From: Geodermatophilus ruber
GTDB lineage: Bacteria; Actinomycetota; Actinomycetes; Mycobacteriales; Geodermatophilaceae
Assembly: GCF_900114385.1 (NCBI RefSeq)
Contig: NZ_FOSW01000004.1
Coordinates: forward strand, 62,001 to 126,000
Length of the DNA stretch: 64,000 bases
Direction: 5' to 3'
Of the stretch, positions 55,045-64,000 are shown piece by piece. The position numbers were made by a program, and so were the translations under genes. Position 1 is the stretch's first letter. The number at the start of each line of letters is the position of its first letter. The notes beneath the pieces are model-generated. The model saw only the letters and a program-made list of their open reading frames with translations, was not told the DNA's origin and did no database searches.

Positions 55045-56700
55045 CTAGGCGTTCTGCACCGCCGCGGCCGCCTGCAGGCCGAGCTCCTGCACCGACACCT
55101 GCCGCATCTCGACCTTGCGGATCTTGCCGGTGACCGTCATGGGGAACTCCTCGACGATCTTGACGTAGCGCGGGATCTTGTAGTGGGCCAGCCGGCCGGT
55201 GCAGAACTCCCTCAGGCCCTCCGCGGTCAGCGGCTCGGCGCCCGGCCGCAGCCGCACCCAGGCCATCAGCTCCTCGCCGAAGCGCTCGTCGGGCACCCCG
55301 ATCACCTGGGCGTCGACGACGTCGGGGTGGGTGTAGAGGAACTCCTCGATCTCCCGCGGGTACACGTTCTCCCCGCCGCGGATGACCATGTCCTTGATCC
55401 GGCCGACGATGTTCAGGTAGCCCTCGGCGTCCATCACCGCGAGGTCGCCGGTGTGCATCCAGCGGGCGGCGTCGATGACCTCCGCGGTCTTCTCCGGCTC
55501 GTCCCAGTAGCCCAGCATCACCGAGTAGCCGCGGGTGCAGAACTCACCCGGCGTCCCGCGGGGCACGGTCAGCCCGGTCCCCGGGTCGACGATCTTCACC
55601 TCGAGGTGCGGGTGCACCCGGCCGACGGTGGAGGTGCGCCGGTCGAGGTCGTCGTCCGCCCCGGTCTGGGTGGAGACCGGTGAGGTCTCGGTCATCCCGT
55701 AGCAGATGGTCACCTCGGTCATGCCCATCTCGGCGACCACCCGCTTCATCACCTCGACCGGGCACGGCGAGCCGGCCATGATCCCGGTCCGCAGGCTGGA
55801 CAGGTCGTAGGAGCCGAAGTCGGGCAGGGCGAGCTCGGCGATGAACATCGTCGGGACGCCGTAGAGCGAGGTGCACCGCTCGTCCTGGACCGCCTGCAGA
55901 GTGAGCGCCGGGTCGAATCCGGGGGCGGGGATCACGATCGTCGCGCCGTGGCTGGTGGCCGCCAGGTTGCCCATGCCCATGCCGAAGCAGTGGTAGTAGG
56001 GCACCGGGACGCAGATCCGGTCGGCCTCGGTGTAGCCGCAGCCCTCGCCCACGAAGAACCCGTTGTTGAGCAGGTTGTGGTGGGTCAGCGTGGCGCCCTT
56101 CGGGAAGCCCGTCGTCCCCGAGGTGTACTGGATGTTGATCGGGTCGTCGGCCGACAGCTGCTGCTCGCGGCCGGCCAGCAGGCCGCGGTCGCCGGCCCGG
56201 CCGGTCTCCAGCAGCCGCTCCCACTCCGGATCGCCGATGAACACGACCTCGCGCAGGTCCGGACAGTCCCCGTGGACCTCGGCCACCATCGCCCGGTAGT
56301 CGCTGGTCTTGAACGACGGCGCGCTGACCAGCACCGAGATGCCGGCCTGCTTCAGCACGTACGCGAGCTCGTGGGTGCGGTAGGCCGGGTTGATGGTGAC
56401 CAGGATCGCGCCCAGCTTGGCCGTCGCGTACTGCACGAAGGCCCACTCCGCGCAGTTGGGCGCCCAGATGCCGACCCGGTCGCCCTTGGCCACGCCGAGG
56501 GCGTCCAGGCCCAGGGCGCAGGCGTCGACCTCCGCGACGAACTGCGGGTAGGTGAAGCGGCGGCCCGTGGCGCACTCGACGAGCGCCTCGTGGTCACCCA
56601 CCCGCGCTGCCGTCCGGTCGAGGTTGGCCCCGATCGTGTCGCCGAGCAGGGGGACAGTCGAGGTCCCGCTGCTGTAGGACGGCAGCGCGGGGGTGGTCAT
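55045..56700 (-). CDS. Acyl-CoA synthetase (AMP-binding)
   Basis: 551 residues of the adenylate-forming superfamily, activating a fatty or other carboxylic acid to its CoA ester through an acyl-AMP. The AMP-binding core is [18 protein letters not shown] (P-loop), [14 protein letters not shown] (A5), and [41 protein letters not shown] (A7-A8). The catalytic Lys is in [10 protein letters not shown] near the C terminus. The family is FadD-like. The exact substrate cannot be told. It is followed upstream by a tiny gene whose stop overlaps its ATG. Confidence 0.93.
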   Translation of the reverse strand: MTTPALPSYSSGTSTVPLLGDTIGANLDRTAARVGDHEALVECATGRRFTYPQFVAEVDACALGLDALGVAKGDRVGIWAPNCAEWAFVQYATAKLGAILVTINPAYRTHELAYVLKQAGISVLVSAPSFKTSDYRAMVAEVHGDCPDLREVVFIGDPEWERLLETGRAGDRGLLAGREQQLSADDPINIQYTSGTTGFPKGATLTHHNLLNNGFFVGEGCGYTEADRICVPVPYYHCFGMGMGNLAATSHGATIVIPAPGFDPALTLQAVQDERCTSLYGVPTMFIAELALPDFGSYDLSSLRTGIMAGSPCPVEVMKRVVAEMGMTEVTICYGMTETSPVSTQTGADDDLDRRTSTVGRVHPHLEVKIVDPGTGLTVPRGTPGEFCTRGYSVMLGYWDEPEKTAEVIDAARWMHTGDLAVMDAEGYLNIVGRIKDMVIRGGENVYPREIEEFLYTHPDVVDAQVIGVPDERFGEELMAWVRLRPGAEPLTAEGLREFCTGRLAHYKIPRYVKIVEEFPMTVTGKIRKVEMRQVSVQELGLQAAAAVQNA

Positions 56701-56927
56701 GGCCTGCGCCGCCCCTCGGCCGTCTGGACGCCGGCCCGGTTGGGCCTGTCGGTCGGGTGCGCGTAGCGGAGGCGGCTGGGCGGCATCGGGAAGCCGTGGT
56801 CCTCACCGAAGGGGGACAGCGGGCCGGCCGGCTCGGCGGTGAACTCCGTCAGCGGCGGGCCTCCGTCCTCGGACTGCCCCCAGGTCGGTTCCACCAGGTG
56901 CGCGTGCTTGGGGTTCCGCTTGGCCAT
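56697..56927 (-). CDS. Small hypothetical protein
   Basis: A 76-residue hydrophilic protein beginning [20 protein letters not shown] and rich in Pro and Gly. No fold is recognised. GGAGG lies about 11 bases before the ATG at 56927; an ATG at 56951 is an alternative. Its TGA overlaps the acyl-CoA synthetase ATG (ATGA), which strongly supports translation. The function is unknown. Confidence 0.72.
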   Translation of the reverse strand: MAKRNPKHAHLVEPTWGQSEDGGPPLTEFTAEPAGPLSPFGEDHGFPMPPSRLRYAHPTDRPNRAGVQTAEGRRRP

Positions 56928-57050
56928 CTCGCCTGTCGCCTCCGTGTGCATGTCGTTCGGGCACCGCAGAGTGCCCGGTCGTCGCCCATCTTGGCCGACG
57001 GTGTACCCCGAACGCACGCACTACGCCGCGCGAAGGGCCGCGCGCGGGGA

Positions 57051-57578
57051 TCAGCGGCGGCCGGCGGCCCGGGCGCCGTACACCGTCGGCACCCCGTCGG
57101 CGGCCAGAAGCCACTCCCGGTCCCCGACGCGGGCGGCCCGGATCGTGGCGCCGTCGAGCCGCTGGACGGCGCGGGTGCGCCACACCGACGTGCTGATCAG
57201 TCGCAGCCGCACCGGCTCGGCCAGGGGGTCGGTCTCGTCGTAGCCGGCCGGCTCGAAGGCCAGCACCGCCGGCCCGGCGATCCGCAGCGTCCCCGTCTGC
57301 CACGGCGTGGTCTCCAGCGCCCGGCGCCAGCGGCGGAGCCGCACCAGCGCGCCCCCGCCGGCGATCGCCGCCACCGCCCCGCCGACGACGAGCGCCACGA
57401 CGACCAGGCCCACCCCGGGCAGCCGCCGGCCGGAGCTGGCGGCGATGGCGACGGCGGCCACGGCGAGCAGCACGCCCAGGACGGCGGCGATGACCCCGCC
57501 GCCCAGCCAGCGCCACGCCCCGGCCTGGTAGCCGGTGAGCGCGCCGGGGGTCCGCGGGTCGTCGGCGGCGGGGTGCAC
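57051..57578 (-). CDS. Hypothetical membrane protein
   Basis: 175 residues, with two membrane helices (WLGGGVIAAVLGVLLAVAAVAIA, about 25-47, and GVGLVVVALVVGGAVAAIAGGGAL, about 54-77). These are followed by a soluble domain of about 95 residues with TGTLRIAGPAVLAFEPAG and WRTRAVQRLDGATIRAARVGDREWLLAADG, which looks like a short beta-rich fold. The GTG at 57578 is chosen for length, and the open frame continues further. It is divergent from the helicase-associated gene. I recognise no named family. Confidence 0.7.
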   Translation of the reverse strand: MHPAADDPRTPGALTGYQAGAWRWLGGGVIAAVLGVLLAVAAVAIAASSGRRLPGVGLVVVALVVGGAVAAIAGGGALVRLRRWRRALETTPWQTGTLRIAGPAVLAFEPAGYDETDPLAEPVRLRLISTSVWRTRAVQRLDGATIRAARVGDREWLLAADGVPTVYGARAAGRR

Positions 57579-57648
57579 GCGGCCATGCTGGCGCACCGCT
57601 CCCCCCGCTCGCGGCAGGAGGTGGCGCGGAGGACGTAGCGTGGACCGG

Positions 57649-59904
57649 ATGTCTGGCGACCGACCGGCCACCCTGGCCGCCTGGCTGCGCACCCGCAGCG
57701 ACGAGCAGCTCAGCGCGCTGCTGGTGGCCCGGCCCGACGTCGCTCGGCCCGCGCCGTCGGACGTCGTCGCGCTGGCCAGCCGGCTGGCGGTGCCGGTGTC
57801 GGTGGACCGCGCCCTCGACGAGCTGGACGCCGCGACGCTGCAGGTGCTCGACGTCGTGCTGCTCGCCGACACCGACGGGGTGCCCGCCGCCGACCTGCCG
57901 GCAGCGCTGCCCGAGGTGCCCGACGAGATGCTCGGGGCCGCCGTCGACCGGCTGACCACCCGGGCGCTGCTGTGGGGTGACGAGCTGCTGCACGCCCCCG
58001 ACCCGGTGCGGCGGTCGGTGCGCTATCCCGCGGGGCTGGGCCGGCGCGCGGTCGAGCTGCGGCTGACGCTGCCCGCCGACGTCCCGGCGGCGATCGGGGA
58101 GCTGCCCACCGAGGAGCGCGAGGTCCTCGAGCGGCTGGCCGGGGACCGCCCGGTCGGCCACCTGCCCGACACCAACGGCAGCGGCTCCTCCCCGGCCCGC
58201 CGGCTGCTCCAGCGCGGGCTGCTGGCCCGCATCGACGCGCTCAACGTCGAGCTGCCCCGGGAGATCGGCCTGCTGCTGCGTGGGGACCGGCCCTTCGGCC
58301 CGCCGCGGCTGCGGCCGGAACCGGCCGTGGTCCAGCGCGACCCGGCGACGGTGGACCGGCGGGCCGCGGGGGCCGCCATGGAGGCGATCGGGCGGGTCGG
58401 CGAGCTGCTGGTGCTGCTCGAGGAGGAGCCGGCCGGGCTGCTGCGCAGCGGGGGCATCGGCGTACGCGACCAGAAGCGGCTGGCCCGCGCCCTGCACGTG
58501 AGCGAACCGGAGGCCGGCTGGCTGCTCGAGCTGGCCCACCTGGCCGGTCTGCTCGATGTCGGCGGCCCGCACCGCGACGAGTGGCTGCCCTCCCGCGCGT
58601 TCGACCTGTGGCGGGAGCAGGACCTCCCCGCCCGCTGGGCGACGCTGGCCGGCGGCTGGCTGGACAGCGTCCGGCTGCCCTCGCTGGCCGGGCAGCGCGA
58701 CGTCTCGGGCAAGGCGGTCAACGCCCTCTCCCCCGACCTGGTCCGGCACACCGCGCCGGCGATCCGCCGCTCGGCCCTGGCCGCCCTGGCCGAGTACCCG
58801 GCGGGGGCGGGGCTGGCCCCCGACGACCTGGTCGCGCTGCTGCGCTGGCGCACCCCGCGGCGGGCCGACCGGCTGGCGCCGGTGCCCGGTCTGCTCGCCG
58901 AGGCCGCCCGGCTCGGCGTCGTCGTGGAGGGGGTGCTCTCGACCGGCGGCCGCGGGCTGCTGGCCACCGGCGAGGACGGCGCCGCCGACGGCATGCGCGG
59001 GCTGCTCCCCGACCCGGTCGACCACGTGCTCGCCCAGCCCGACCTCTCCCTCGTCGCTCCCGGGCCGCTGGTGGCCGAGCTCGCCGACACCCTCGCCGTC
59101 GTCGCCGACATCGAGTCCTCCGGCGGGGCGACGGTGTTCCGGGTGTCGGAGGCCAGCGTCCGGCGGGCGCTGGACTCCGGCTGGTCGGCCACCGACCTGC
59201 ACGACTTCTTCGCCCGCGCCTCGCGCACCCCGGTGCCGCAGGCGCTGGACTACCTGATCGACGACGTCGCCCGCCAGCACGGCCGGCTGCGGGTCGGCGC
59301 GATCGAGAGCTACGTGCGCTCCGACGACCACGGGCTGCTGTCCCAGGTGCTGGGCGACCGGCGGACCGCGGCGGCGGAGCTGCGCCGGCTGGCTCCGGGC
59401 GTGCTGATCAGCGGACTGGGCGCCGACGAGGTGCTCACCGTGCTGCGCGAGGCCGGCTACGCGCCGGCTGGGGAGTCACCGGGCGGCGCCGTCCTCACCC
59501 GGCCCCCCGCCCGGCCGCGGGCCGCCGCGCGCCGCCCCGGCGCCGCTCCTCCGCCGGCCGCCCGGCCGCTGGGCGGGGACGAGCTGGCCGCGACCGTCCG
59601 CGAGATCCGGGCCGGCGACGCCGCGCTGGCCGCCCGCCGGGGCGAGGCGGTGCGCCAGATCCCCGGGGTGACCACGGCCGGCACCCTGGAGCTGCTGTCC
59701 CGCGCCGTCCGGGAGGGCGTGCCGGTGTGGCTGGGCTACGTCGACGCGCAGGGCAGCGGCAGCCAGCGGGTGGTGCAGCCGGTGTCCCTCGCGGGCGGGT
59801 TCCTGCAGGGGTACGACGAGCGCCGCGGCGAGCACCGGACGTTCGCCGTCCACCGGATCACCTCCGTGGCGCTGGTCGAGGAGGGGGACCCGGCGGCCTC
59901 CTGA
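57649..59904 (+). CDS. Helicase-associated protein (XPB N-terminal-like domain)
   Basis: A 751-residue actinobacterial protein usually found with XPB helicase. It has no ATPase motifs. LAAWLRTRSDEQLSALLVARPDV starts a helical region with winged-helix repeats (RRLLQRGLLARIDALNVELPREIGLLLRG). Near 450-560, DHVLAQPDLSLVAPGPL, VFRVSEASVRRALDSGWSATDLHDFFARASRTPVPQALDYLIDDVARQHG matches the XPB-associated N-terminal domain. The C terminus (PVWLGYVDAQGSGSQRVVQPVSLAGGFLQGYDERRGEHRTFAVHRI) is a WYL-like beta-barrel domain. It probably regulates or loads a DNA repair/transcription complex; that is inference. XPB lies two genes downstream. Confidence 0.85.
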   Translation: MSGDRPATLAAWLRTRSDEQLSALLVARPDVARPAPSDVVALASRLAVPVSVDRALDELDAATLQVLDVVLLADTDGVPAADLPAALPEVPDEMLGAAVDRLTTRALLWGDELLHAPDPVRRSVRYPAGLGRRAVELRLTLPADVPAAIGELPTEEREVLERLAGDRPVGHLPDTNGSGSSPARRLLQRGLLARIDALNVELPREIGLLLRGDRPFGPPRLRPEPAVVQRDPATVDRRAAGAAMEAIGRVGELLVLLEEEPAGLLRSGGIGVRDQKRLARALHVSEPEAGWLLELAHLAGLLDVGGPHRDEWLPSRAFDLWREQDLPARWATLAGGWLDSVRLPSLAGQRDVSGKAVNALSPDLVRHTAPAIRRSALAALAEYPAGAGLAPDDLVALLRWRTPRRADRLAPVPGLLAEAARLGVVVEGVLSTGGRGLLATGEDGAADGMRGLLPDPVDHVLAQPDLSLVAPGPLVAELADTLAVVADIESSGGATVFRVSEASVRRALDSGWSATDLHDFFARASRTPVPQALDYLIDDVARQHGRLRVGAIESYVRSDDHGLLSQVLGDRRTAAAELRRLAPGVLISGLGADEVLTVLREAGYAPAGESPGGAVLTRPPARPRAAARRPGAAPPPAARPLGGDELAATVREIRAGDAALAARRGEAVRQIPGVTTAGTLELLSRAVREGVPVWLGYVDAQGSGSQRVVQPVSLAGGFLQGYDERRGEHRTFAVHRITSVALVEEGDPAAS

Positions 59905-59957
59905 ACCGCGCCGCAACCGCTTGCCCCCTGGGTCGCAGGCCGCGACGCTCCGTCCAC

Positions 59958-61241
59958 ATGGGGAGCAAGCAGAGTTCCGCCGCGCAGCTGGCCGCGGCGG
60001 TGACGGAGGTCCTCGGGGTCGCTCAGCTGCCGGTGCGGCTGCGCCTGTGGGACGGTTCGGAGGCCGGGCCGCCGGGCGCGCCGGTGATCCGGGTCCGCTC
60101 GCCGCGGGCGGTCCGCCGGCTGATGTGGGCACCCGGGGAGCTGGGGCTGGGTCGTGCGTACGTGGCCGGGGAGCTGGACCTGGAGGACGACGTCTTCGCC
60201 ACGCTGGCGGCGCTGACGTCCTCCGGCCGGGTCGGCTCGGCCGAGCCCACGACGCCCCTGGGTGTGCGGGCGCGGCTGCGGCTGGCCGCCACCGCCGCCC
60301 GGCTGGGGGCGCTCGGCCCCGACCCGGCACCGCCCCCGGAGGAGGTCCGCCTGCGCCGGTTCGGGCGGCGGCACTCGCGGGCGCGGGATGCCGCGGCGAT
60401 CTCCCACCACTACGACGTGGGCAACGACTTCTACGCCCTCGTGCTCGGCGCCTCGCTGGTCTACTCGTGCGCCGTCTGGGACTCGCCGGCCACCGGTCTG
60501 GACGCGGCGCAGGAGGCCAAGCTGGACCTGGTCTGCCGCAAGCTGGACCTGCGGCCCGGCGCGCGGTTGCTCGACGTCGGCTGCGGCTGGGGCAGCCTGG
60601 CCATGCACGCCGCCGACCGGTACGGGGCGCAGGTCGTCGGCATCACGCTGTCCCGGGAGCAGGCCGGCCTCGCGCGCCGGCGGGTGGCCGAGGCGGGGCT
60701 GGCCGACCGGGTGCAGATCCGGGTGCAGGACTACCGCACGGTCGACGACGGCCCGTTCGACGCGGTCGCCTCGATCGGGATGGCCGAGCACGTGGGACGG
60801 GCGAACGTCCCGCGGTACGCCACCCGGCTGCACGACCTGCTGCGCCCCGGCGGCCGGCTGCTGCACCACGCGATCGCCTGGAACGCCGGGGCGTTCCAGG
60901 CCGATCCGGACACCTTCATCGCGCGGTTCGTCTTCCCCGACGGGGAGCTGCTCGGCCTGGCCGACATCGTGGGCGCGCTGGAGGCGACCGGGCTCGAGGC
61001 GCTCGACGTCGAGGCGCTGCGCCTGCACTACGCGCTGACCCTGCGGGCCTGGGTGGACCGGCTGGAGAAGAACTGGGATGCCGCAGTGGCGGCCAACGGC
61101 CTCGGGCGGGCCCGGGTGTGGCGGCTGTACATGGCCGGCAGCGCGCTCGCCTTCGAGACGGGCCGGATGGGGGTCAACCAGGTGCTGCTGCAGCGGCCCG
61201 GCGGGGACCCGCCGCCCCTGCGGCTGCGGGACTGGCGCTGA
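59958..61241 (+). CDS. Cyclopropane-fatty-acyl-phospholipid synthase-like methyltransferase
   Basis: A SAM-dependent methyltransferase of 427 residues. It adds a methylene across lipid double bonds or methylates fatty acids. The N-terminal SCP2-like region (MWAPGELGLGRAYVAGELDLEDD) precedes SHHYDVGNDFYALVLG (family signature). SAM motif I is LLDVGCGWGSLAMHAA, and ASIGMAEHVGRANVPRY contains the conserved catalytic-region Glu. The C-terminal FVFPDGELLGL and NWDAAVAANG segments match. It lies between the helicase-associated gene and XPB, 54 bases after the former. Confidence 0.94.
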   Translation: MGSKQSSAAQLAAAVTEVLGVAQLPVRLRLWDGSEAGPPGAPVIRVRSPRAVRRLMWAPGELGLGRAYVAGELDLEDDVFATLAALTSSGRVGSAEPTTPLGVRARLRLAATAARLGALGPDPAPPPEEVRLRRFGRRHSRARDAAAISHHYDVGNDFYALVLGASLVYSCAVWDSPATGLDAAQEAKLDLVCRKLDLRPGARLLDVGCGWGSLAMHAADRYGAQVVGITLSREQAGLARRRVAEAGLADRVQIRVQDYRTVDDGPFDAVASIGMAEHVGRANVPRYATRLHDLLRPGGRLLHHAIAWNAGAFQADPDTFIARFVFPDGELLGLADIVGALEATGLEALDVEALRLHYALTLRAWVDRLEKNWDAAVAANGLGRARVWRLYMAGSALAFETGRMGVNQVLLQRPGGDPPPLRLRDWR

Positions 61242-61374
61242 CCGGATCACCCCCGATCCCCGCGATCGGGAAGGGCTTGTCGGTCCCCGCGGTTACCGTG
61301 ACGGAGGTCCCCGCGGGGCCCCTTCCCCTGCTGCACCCTCCGGGCGGCAGGACGCCCGCTGCCGAAAGGTCACC

Positions 61375-63060
61375 GTGAACGACGGTCCCCTCATCGTCCA
61401 GTCGGACAAGACCCTGCTGCTCGAGGTCGACCACCCGCTGGCGCGCGACTGCCGGGCGGCGATCGCGCCGTTCGCCGAACTGGAGCGCTCCCCCGAGCAC
61501 GTGCACACCTACCGGGTGACGCCGCTGGCGCTGTGGAACGCCCGCGCTGCCGGGCACGACGCCGAGCAGGTCGTCGACGCGCTGGTCCGCTACTCGCGCT
61601 ACCCGGTGCCGCACGCGCTGCTGGTCGACGTCGCCGACACGATGGACCGCTTCGGCCGGCTCACCCTGGTGAACAACCCGGTGCACGGGCTGGTGCTCAA
61701 CTCCTCCGACCGCGCGGTGCTCGAGGAGGTCATCCGTTCGAAGCGGGTCGCTCCGATGCTCGGCGCACGGATCGACGCGGACACCGTCGTCGTCCACCCG
61801 TCCGAGCGCGGCCGGCTCAAGCAGGCGCTGCTCAAGATCGGCTGGCCGGCCGAGGACCTCGCCGGCTACGTCGACGGCCAGGCGCATCCGATCGAGCTCG
61901 ACCAGTCCGGCTGGCACCTGCGCGACTACCAGCAGGAGGCGGTCGACGGCTTCTGGGCCGGCGGCTCGGGTGTCGTCGTGCTGCCCTGCGGTGCCGGGAA
62001 GACCCTGGTCGGCGCCGCGGCGATGGCCGAGGCGAAGGCCACCACGCTGATCCTGGTCACCAACACGGTCGCCGGGCGGCAGTGGAAGCGGGAGCTCATC
62101 GCCCGCACGTCGCTGACCGAGGACGAGATCGGCGAGTACTCCGGGGAGCGCAAGGAGATCCGCCCGGTCACCATCGCGACCTACCAGGTGATCACCACCC
62201 GCCGGAAGGGCGAGTACCGGCACCTGGACCTGTTCGACGCGCAGGACTGGGGGCTGATCGTCTACGACGAGGTGCACCTGCTGCCCGCGCCGATCTTCCG
62301 GCTCACCGCCGACCTGCAGTCCCGCCGCCGGCTGGGCCTGACGGCCACGCTGGTGCGCGAGGACGGCCGGGAGGACGACGTCTTCTCCCTCATCGGGCCG
62401 AAGCGCTACGACGCCCCGTGGCGGGACATCGAGGCGCAGGGCTACATCGCCCCGGCCGAGTGCATCGAGGTGCGGGTCGCGCTCGACGACGAGGAGCGGA
62501 TGACCTACGCGGTGGCCGAGCCGGAGGAGCGGTACCGGATCGCGGCGACGGCGTCCTCGAAGCTGCCGGTGATCCGCCGGGTGCTCGACCGGCACCCCGA
62601 GGAGCAGAAGCTCGTCATCGGGGCCTATCTCGACCAGCTCGAGGAGCTCGGCACCGCGCTGGACGCCCCGGTCATCCAGGGCTCGACGACGAACAAGGAA
62701 CGGGAGCGGCTGTTCGACCAGTTCCGCTCCGGCGAGCTGCGCACGCTCGTGGTGTCGAAGGTGGCGAACTTCTCCATCGACCTGCCCGAGGCCGCGGTGG
62801 CCGTCCAGGTGTCGGGGACGTTCGGCTCCCGGCAGGAGGAGGCCCAGCGGCTCGGCCGGGTGCTGCGCCCCAAGGCCGACGGCCGGCAGGCGCACTTCTA
62901 CACCGTGGTCAGCCGGGACACCCTCGACAGCGAGTACGCCGCACACCGGCAGCGGTTTCTCGCCGAGCAGGGCTACGCGTACACGATCGTCGACGCCGCC
63001 GACCTGGCCGGCCCCGGCGAGGTCAACGGCCCCGACTGGGTGGACGAGCCGGCCGACTGA
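61375..63060 (+). CDS. XPB-type DNA repair helicase
   Basis: A 3'-5' SF2 DNA helicase of 561 residues, of the bacterial XPB group. It has PLIVQSDKTLLLEVDHP (N-terminal helicase domain), the RED-like RVAPMLGARID segment, Walker A LPCGAGKTLVGAAA (about 203-216), DEVH (about 297), TATLVREDGREDDVFSLIGPKRYDAPW (motif III and thumb), and C-lobe motifs VVSKVANFSIDLPEA and GSRQEEAQRLGRVLRPK. It would unwind damaged or promoter DNA. It starts with GTG at 61375, with GAAAGG 8 bases upstream. Confidence 0.96.
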   Translation: MNDGPLIVQSDKTLLLEVDHPLARDCRAAIAPFAELERSPEHVHTYRVTPLALWNARAAGHDAEQVVDALVRYSRYPVPHALLVDVADTMDRFGRLTLVNNPVHGLVLNSSDRAVLEEVIRSKRVAPMLGARIDADTVVVHPSERGRLKQALLKIGWPAEDLAGYVDGQAHPIELDQSGWHLRDYQQEAVDGFWAGGSGVVVLPCGAGKTLVGAAAMAEAKATTLILVTNTVAGRQWKRELIARTSLTEDEIGEYSGERKEIRPVTIATYQVITTRRKGEYRHLDLFDAQDWGLIVYDEVHLLPAPIFRLTADLQSRRRLGLTATLVREDGREDDVFSLIGPKRYDAPWRDIEAQGYIAPAECIEVRVALDDEERMTYAVAEPEERYRIAATASSKLPVIRRVLDRHPEEQKLVIGAYLDQLEELGTALDAPVIQGSTTNKERERLFDQFRSGELRTLVVSKVANFSIDLPEAAVAVQVSGTFGSRQEEAQRLGRVLRPKADGRQAHFYTVVSRDTLDSEYAAHRQRFLAEQGYAYTIVDAADLAGPGEVNGPDWVDEPAD

Positions 63061-63220
63061 CGCCTCCGCTCACCTGCACCGGCCGCGCGCTCGAGGTCGC
63101 CCGGCGTGGCCCGGGCGACCAGCGACAAGCTGCTGACGGCGATGCCCTGACTCGTCTGGGAGACTGGGCACCCCCTGCCACACCCACGGCGGCACGCCGA
63201 GCTGCCCCGCCTGGATGGGC

Positions 63221-63240
63221 GTGTCGGACCGGTCCGACAC
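63221..63240. promoter_or_regulatory. 20-bp perfect palindrome before the SF2 helicase start
   Basis: GTGTCGGACCGGTCCGACAC is perfectly symmetrical and ends 3 bases before the ATG at 63244. It overlaps the expected ribosome-binding or -10 region, so it suits an operator for a dimeric repressor or an RNA hairpin hiding the start. Confidence 0.6.
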
Positions 63241-63243
63241 ACG

Positions 63244-64000
63244 ATGACGCACGCGATGGGAGACACAGCACTGGCGCGCGCGCAGGCACCGGCGATCACC
63301 TCGGCACGGCCCCTCCGGGCGTGGCAGCAGGCGGCCCTGGAGCGGTACGAGGAGGCCTCACCGAAGGACTTCCTGGTGACCGCGACCCCGGGCGCCGGCA
63401 AGACCACCTTCGCCCTGACCCTGGCCGCGCGGCTGCTTCAGCGGCGCGAGGTGGCCCGGGTGATCGTCGTCTGCCCGACCGACCACCTGCGGCTGCAGTG
63501 GGCCGACGCGGCCGACCGGATGGGCATCGTCCTGGACCCGGGGCTGACCAACGCCGTCGGCCCGGTCCGCGCCGGCACCCAGGGCTACGTCACCACGTAC
63601 GCGCAGGTGGCCGGCAAGCCGATGCTGCACGCCGCCCGGGCGACCTCCGTCAAGACGCTGGTCATCCTCGACGAGGTGCACCACGCCGGCGACGGCCTCT
63701 CCTGGGGTGAGGCCATCGAGGAGGCCTACGGCTTCGCCGCCCGCCGGCTGTGCCTCACCGGGACGCCGTTCCGCACCAAGCCCGACGAGCGGATCCCCTT
63801 CGTGCGGTACGAGGAGGACGGCTTCGAGGGCGACGCTGGGGAGGCCGGCGCCGGGCTGGTCAGCCGCGCCGACTACACCTACGGGTACAAGGAGGCGCTG
63901 GCCGACAACGTCGTCCGGCCGGTCGTCTTCGCCGCCTACACCGGGACCTCGCGCTGGCGGAACTCCGCCGGCGAGGTGGTCGCCGCCTCCCTGTCCGAGG
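63244..64000 (+). CDS. DEAD/DEAH-box helicase, truncated by window end
   Basis: The first 252 codons of an SF2 ATPase that continues beyond the window. Walker A is TATPGAGKTTF (residues about 46-56), motif Ia region VIVVCPTDHLRLQWADAA, DEVHH (about 144-148, ILDEVHHAGDGLSW) and motif III LTGTPFRTK. The helix opening LRAWQQAALERYEEAS is a Q-like segment. Starts at 63244 (MTHAMGDTA) and 63256 (MGDTA) are in frame. It belongs to the RecQ-unrelated UvsW/HsdR-like bacterial helicases, but its exact family cannot be set from a fragment. It is probably part of the same repair-related cluster as XPB. Confidence 0.88.
   Translation, partial: MTHAMGDTALARAQAPAITSARPLRAWQQAALERYEEASPKDFLVTATPGAGKTTFALTLAARLLQRREVARVIVVCPTDHLRLQWADAADRMGIVLDPGLTNAVGPVRAGTQGYVTTYAQVAGKPMLHAARATSVKTLVILDEVHHAGDGLSWGEAIEEAYGFAARRLCLTGTPFRTKPDERIPFVRYEEDGFEGDAGEAGAGLVSRADYTYGYKEALADNVVRPVVFAAYTGTSRWRNSAGEVVAASLSE

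Overview
The window comes from a very GC-rich actinobacterium. The housekeeping set in the right two thirds (SepH, class E sortase, UdgX, XPB-type helicase, an F420-dependent LLM oxidoreductase, DUF2530/DUF3027, and frequent GTG starts with 4-bp ATGA/GTGA overlaps) fits a Geodermatophilaceae-like genome such as Blastococcus, Geodermatophilus or Modestobacter. That family placement is inference from gene content and style, not from a database match.

Region 1 (about 1-19290) is an accessory island. From the left it holds an HNH endonuclease gene, a divergent tyrosine recombinase, two small unknown genes on the minus strand, an intergenic block with two striking inverted repeats (3032-3063 and 3082-3154), and a primase-polymerase (prim-pol) replication protein of the type found in actinobacterial integrative elements. 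A strong hairpin (6449-6490) then separates these from a three-gene minus-strand operon. In transcription order the operon encodes an SNF2-type helicase, a large N6-adenine-type DNA methyltransferase, and a 1763-residue DEAH-like helicase carrying zinc clusters, a DUF1998/MZB four-cysteine module and a C-terminal Vsr/PD-(D/E)XK-like domain. The junctions overlap by 4 and 1 bases. It resembles class 1 DISARM (drmD, drmMI, drmA, drmB), but the drmA- and drmB-like parts appear fused, there is no PLD-family drmC, and a nuclease-like domain is added at the C terminus. This is the most interesting system in the window. The island ends at about 690 bases of gene-free, repeat-containing DNA next to tRNA-Arg(CCU), whose 3' end points into the island, as expected for a tRNA-targeted integration site. 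The left boundary is not visible.

Region 2 (19293-34722) is chromosomal: tRNA-Arg, a GNAT protein, an internally deleted photolyase remnant, an Nei-type glycosylase, a secreted GH25-like protein, ferredoxin-NADP reductase, an inositol-monophosphatase-like protein, PEP carboxylase, a class E sortase with a tiny membrane protein, a TPR protein, an LLM oxidoreductase, an ABC exporter, UdgX, an MFS transporter and a possible small coupled ORF.

Region 3 (34719-48765) carries central metabolism and cell-cycle genes (PdxH, citrate synthase, SerC, SepH), a stress protein, an rRNA/tRNA methyltransferase, a molybdopterin oxidoreductase, a thioesterase, an aldo/keto reductase, an RNA 2',3'-cyclic phosphodiesterase, a MarR-MFS pair and a purine permease.

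Region 4 (48936-64000) has many small conserved actinobacterial genes (DUF2530, DUF3027, DUF2771, a cold-shock protein, two DUF202 genes), an orphan nucleotidyltransferase-like gene, an EEP-family hydrolase, an acyl-CoA synthetase, and a cluster of a helicase-associated protein, a cyclopropane-fatty-acid synthase, XPB helicase and a second SF2 helicase that runs off the window end. Several convergent pairs place both stop codons inside a short palindrome.
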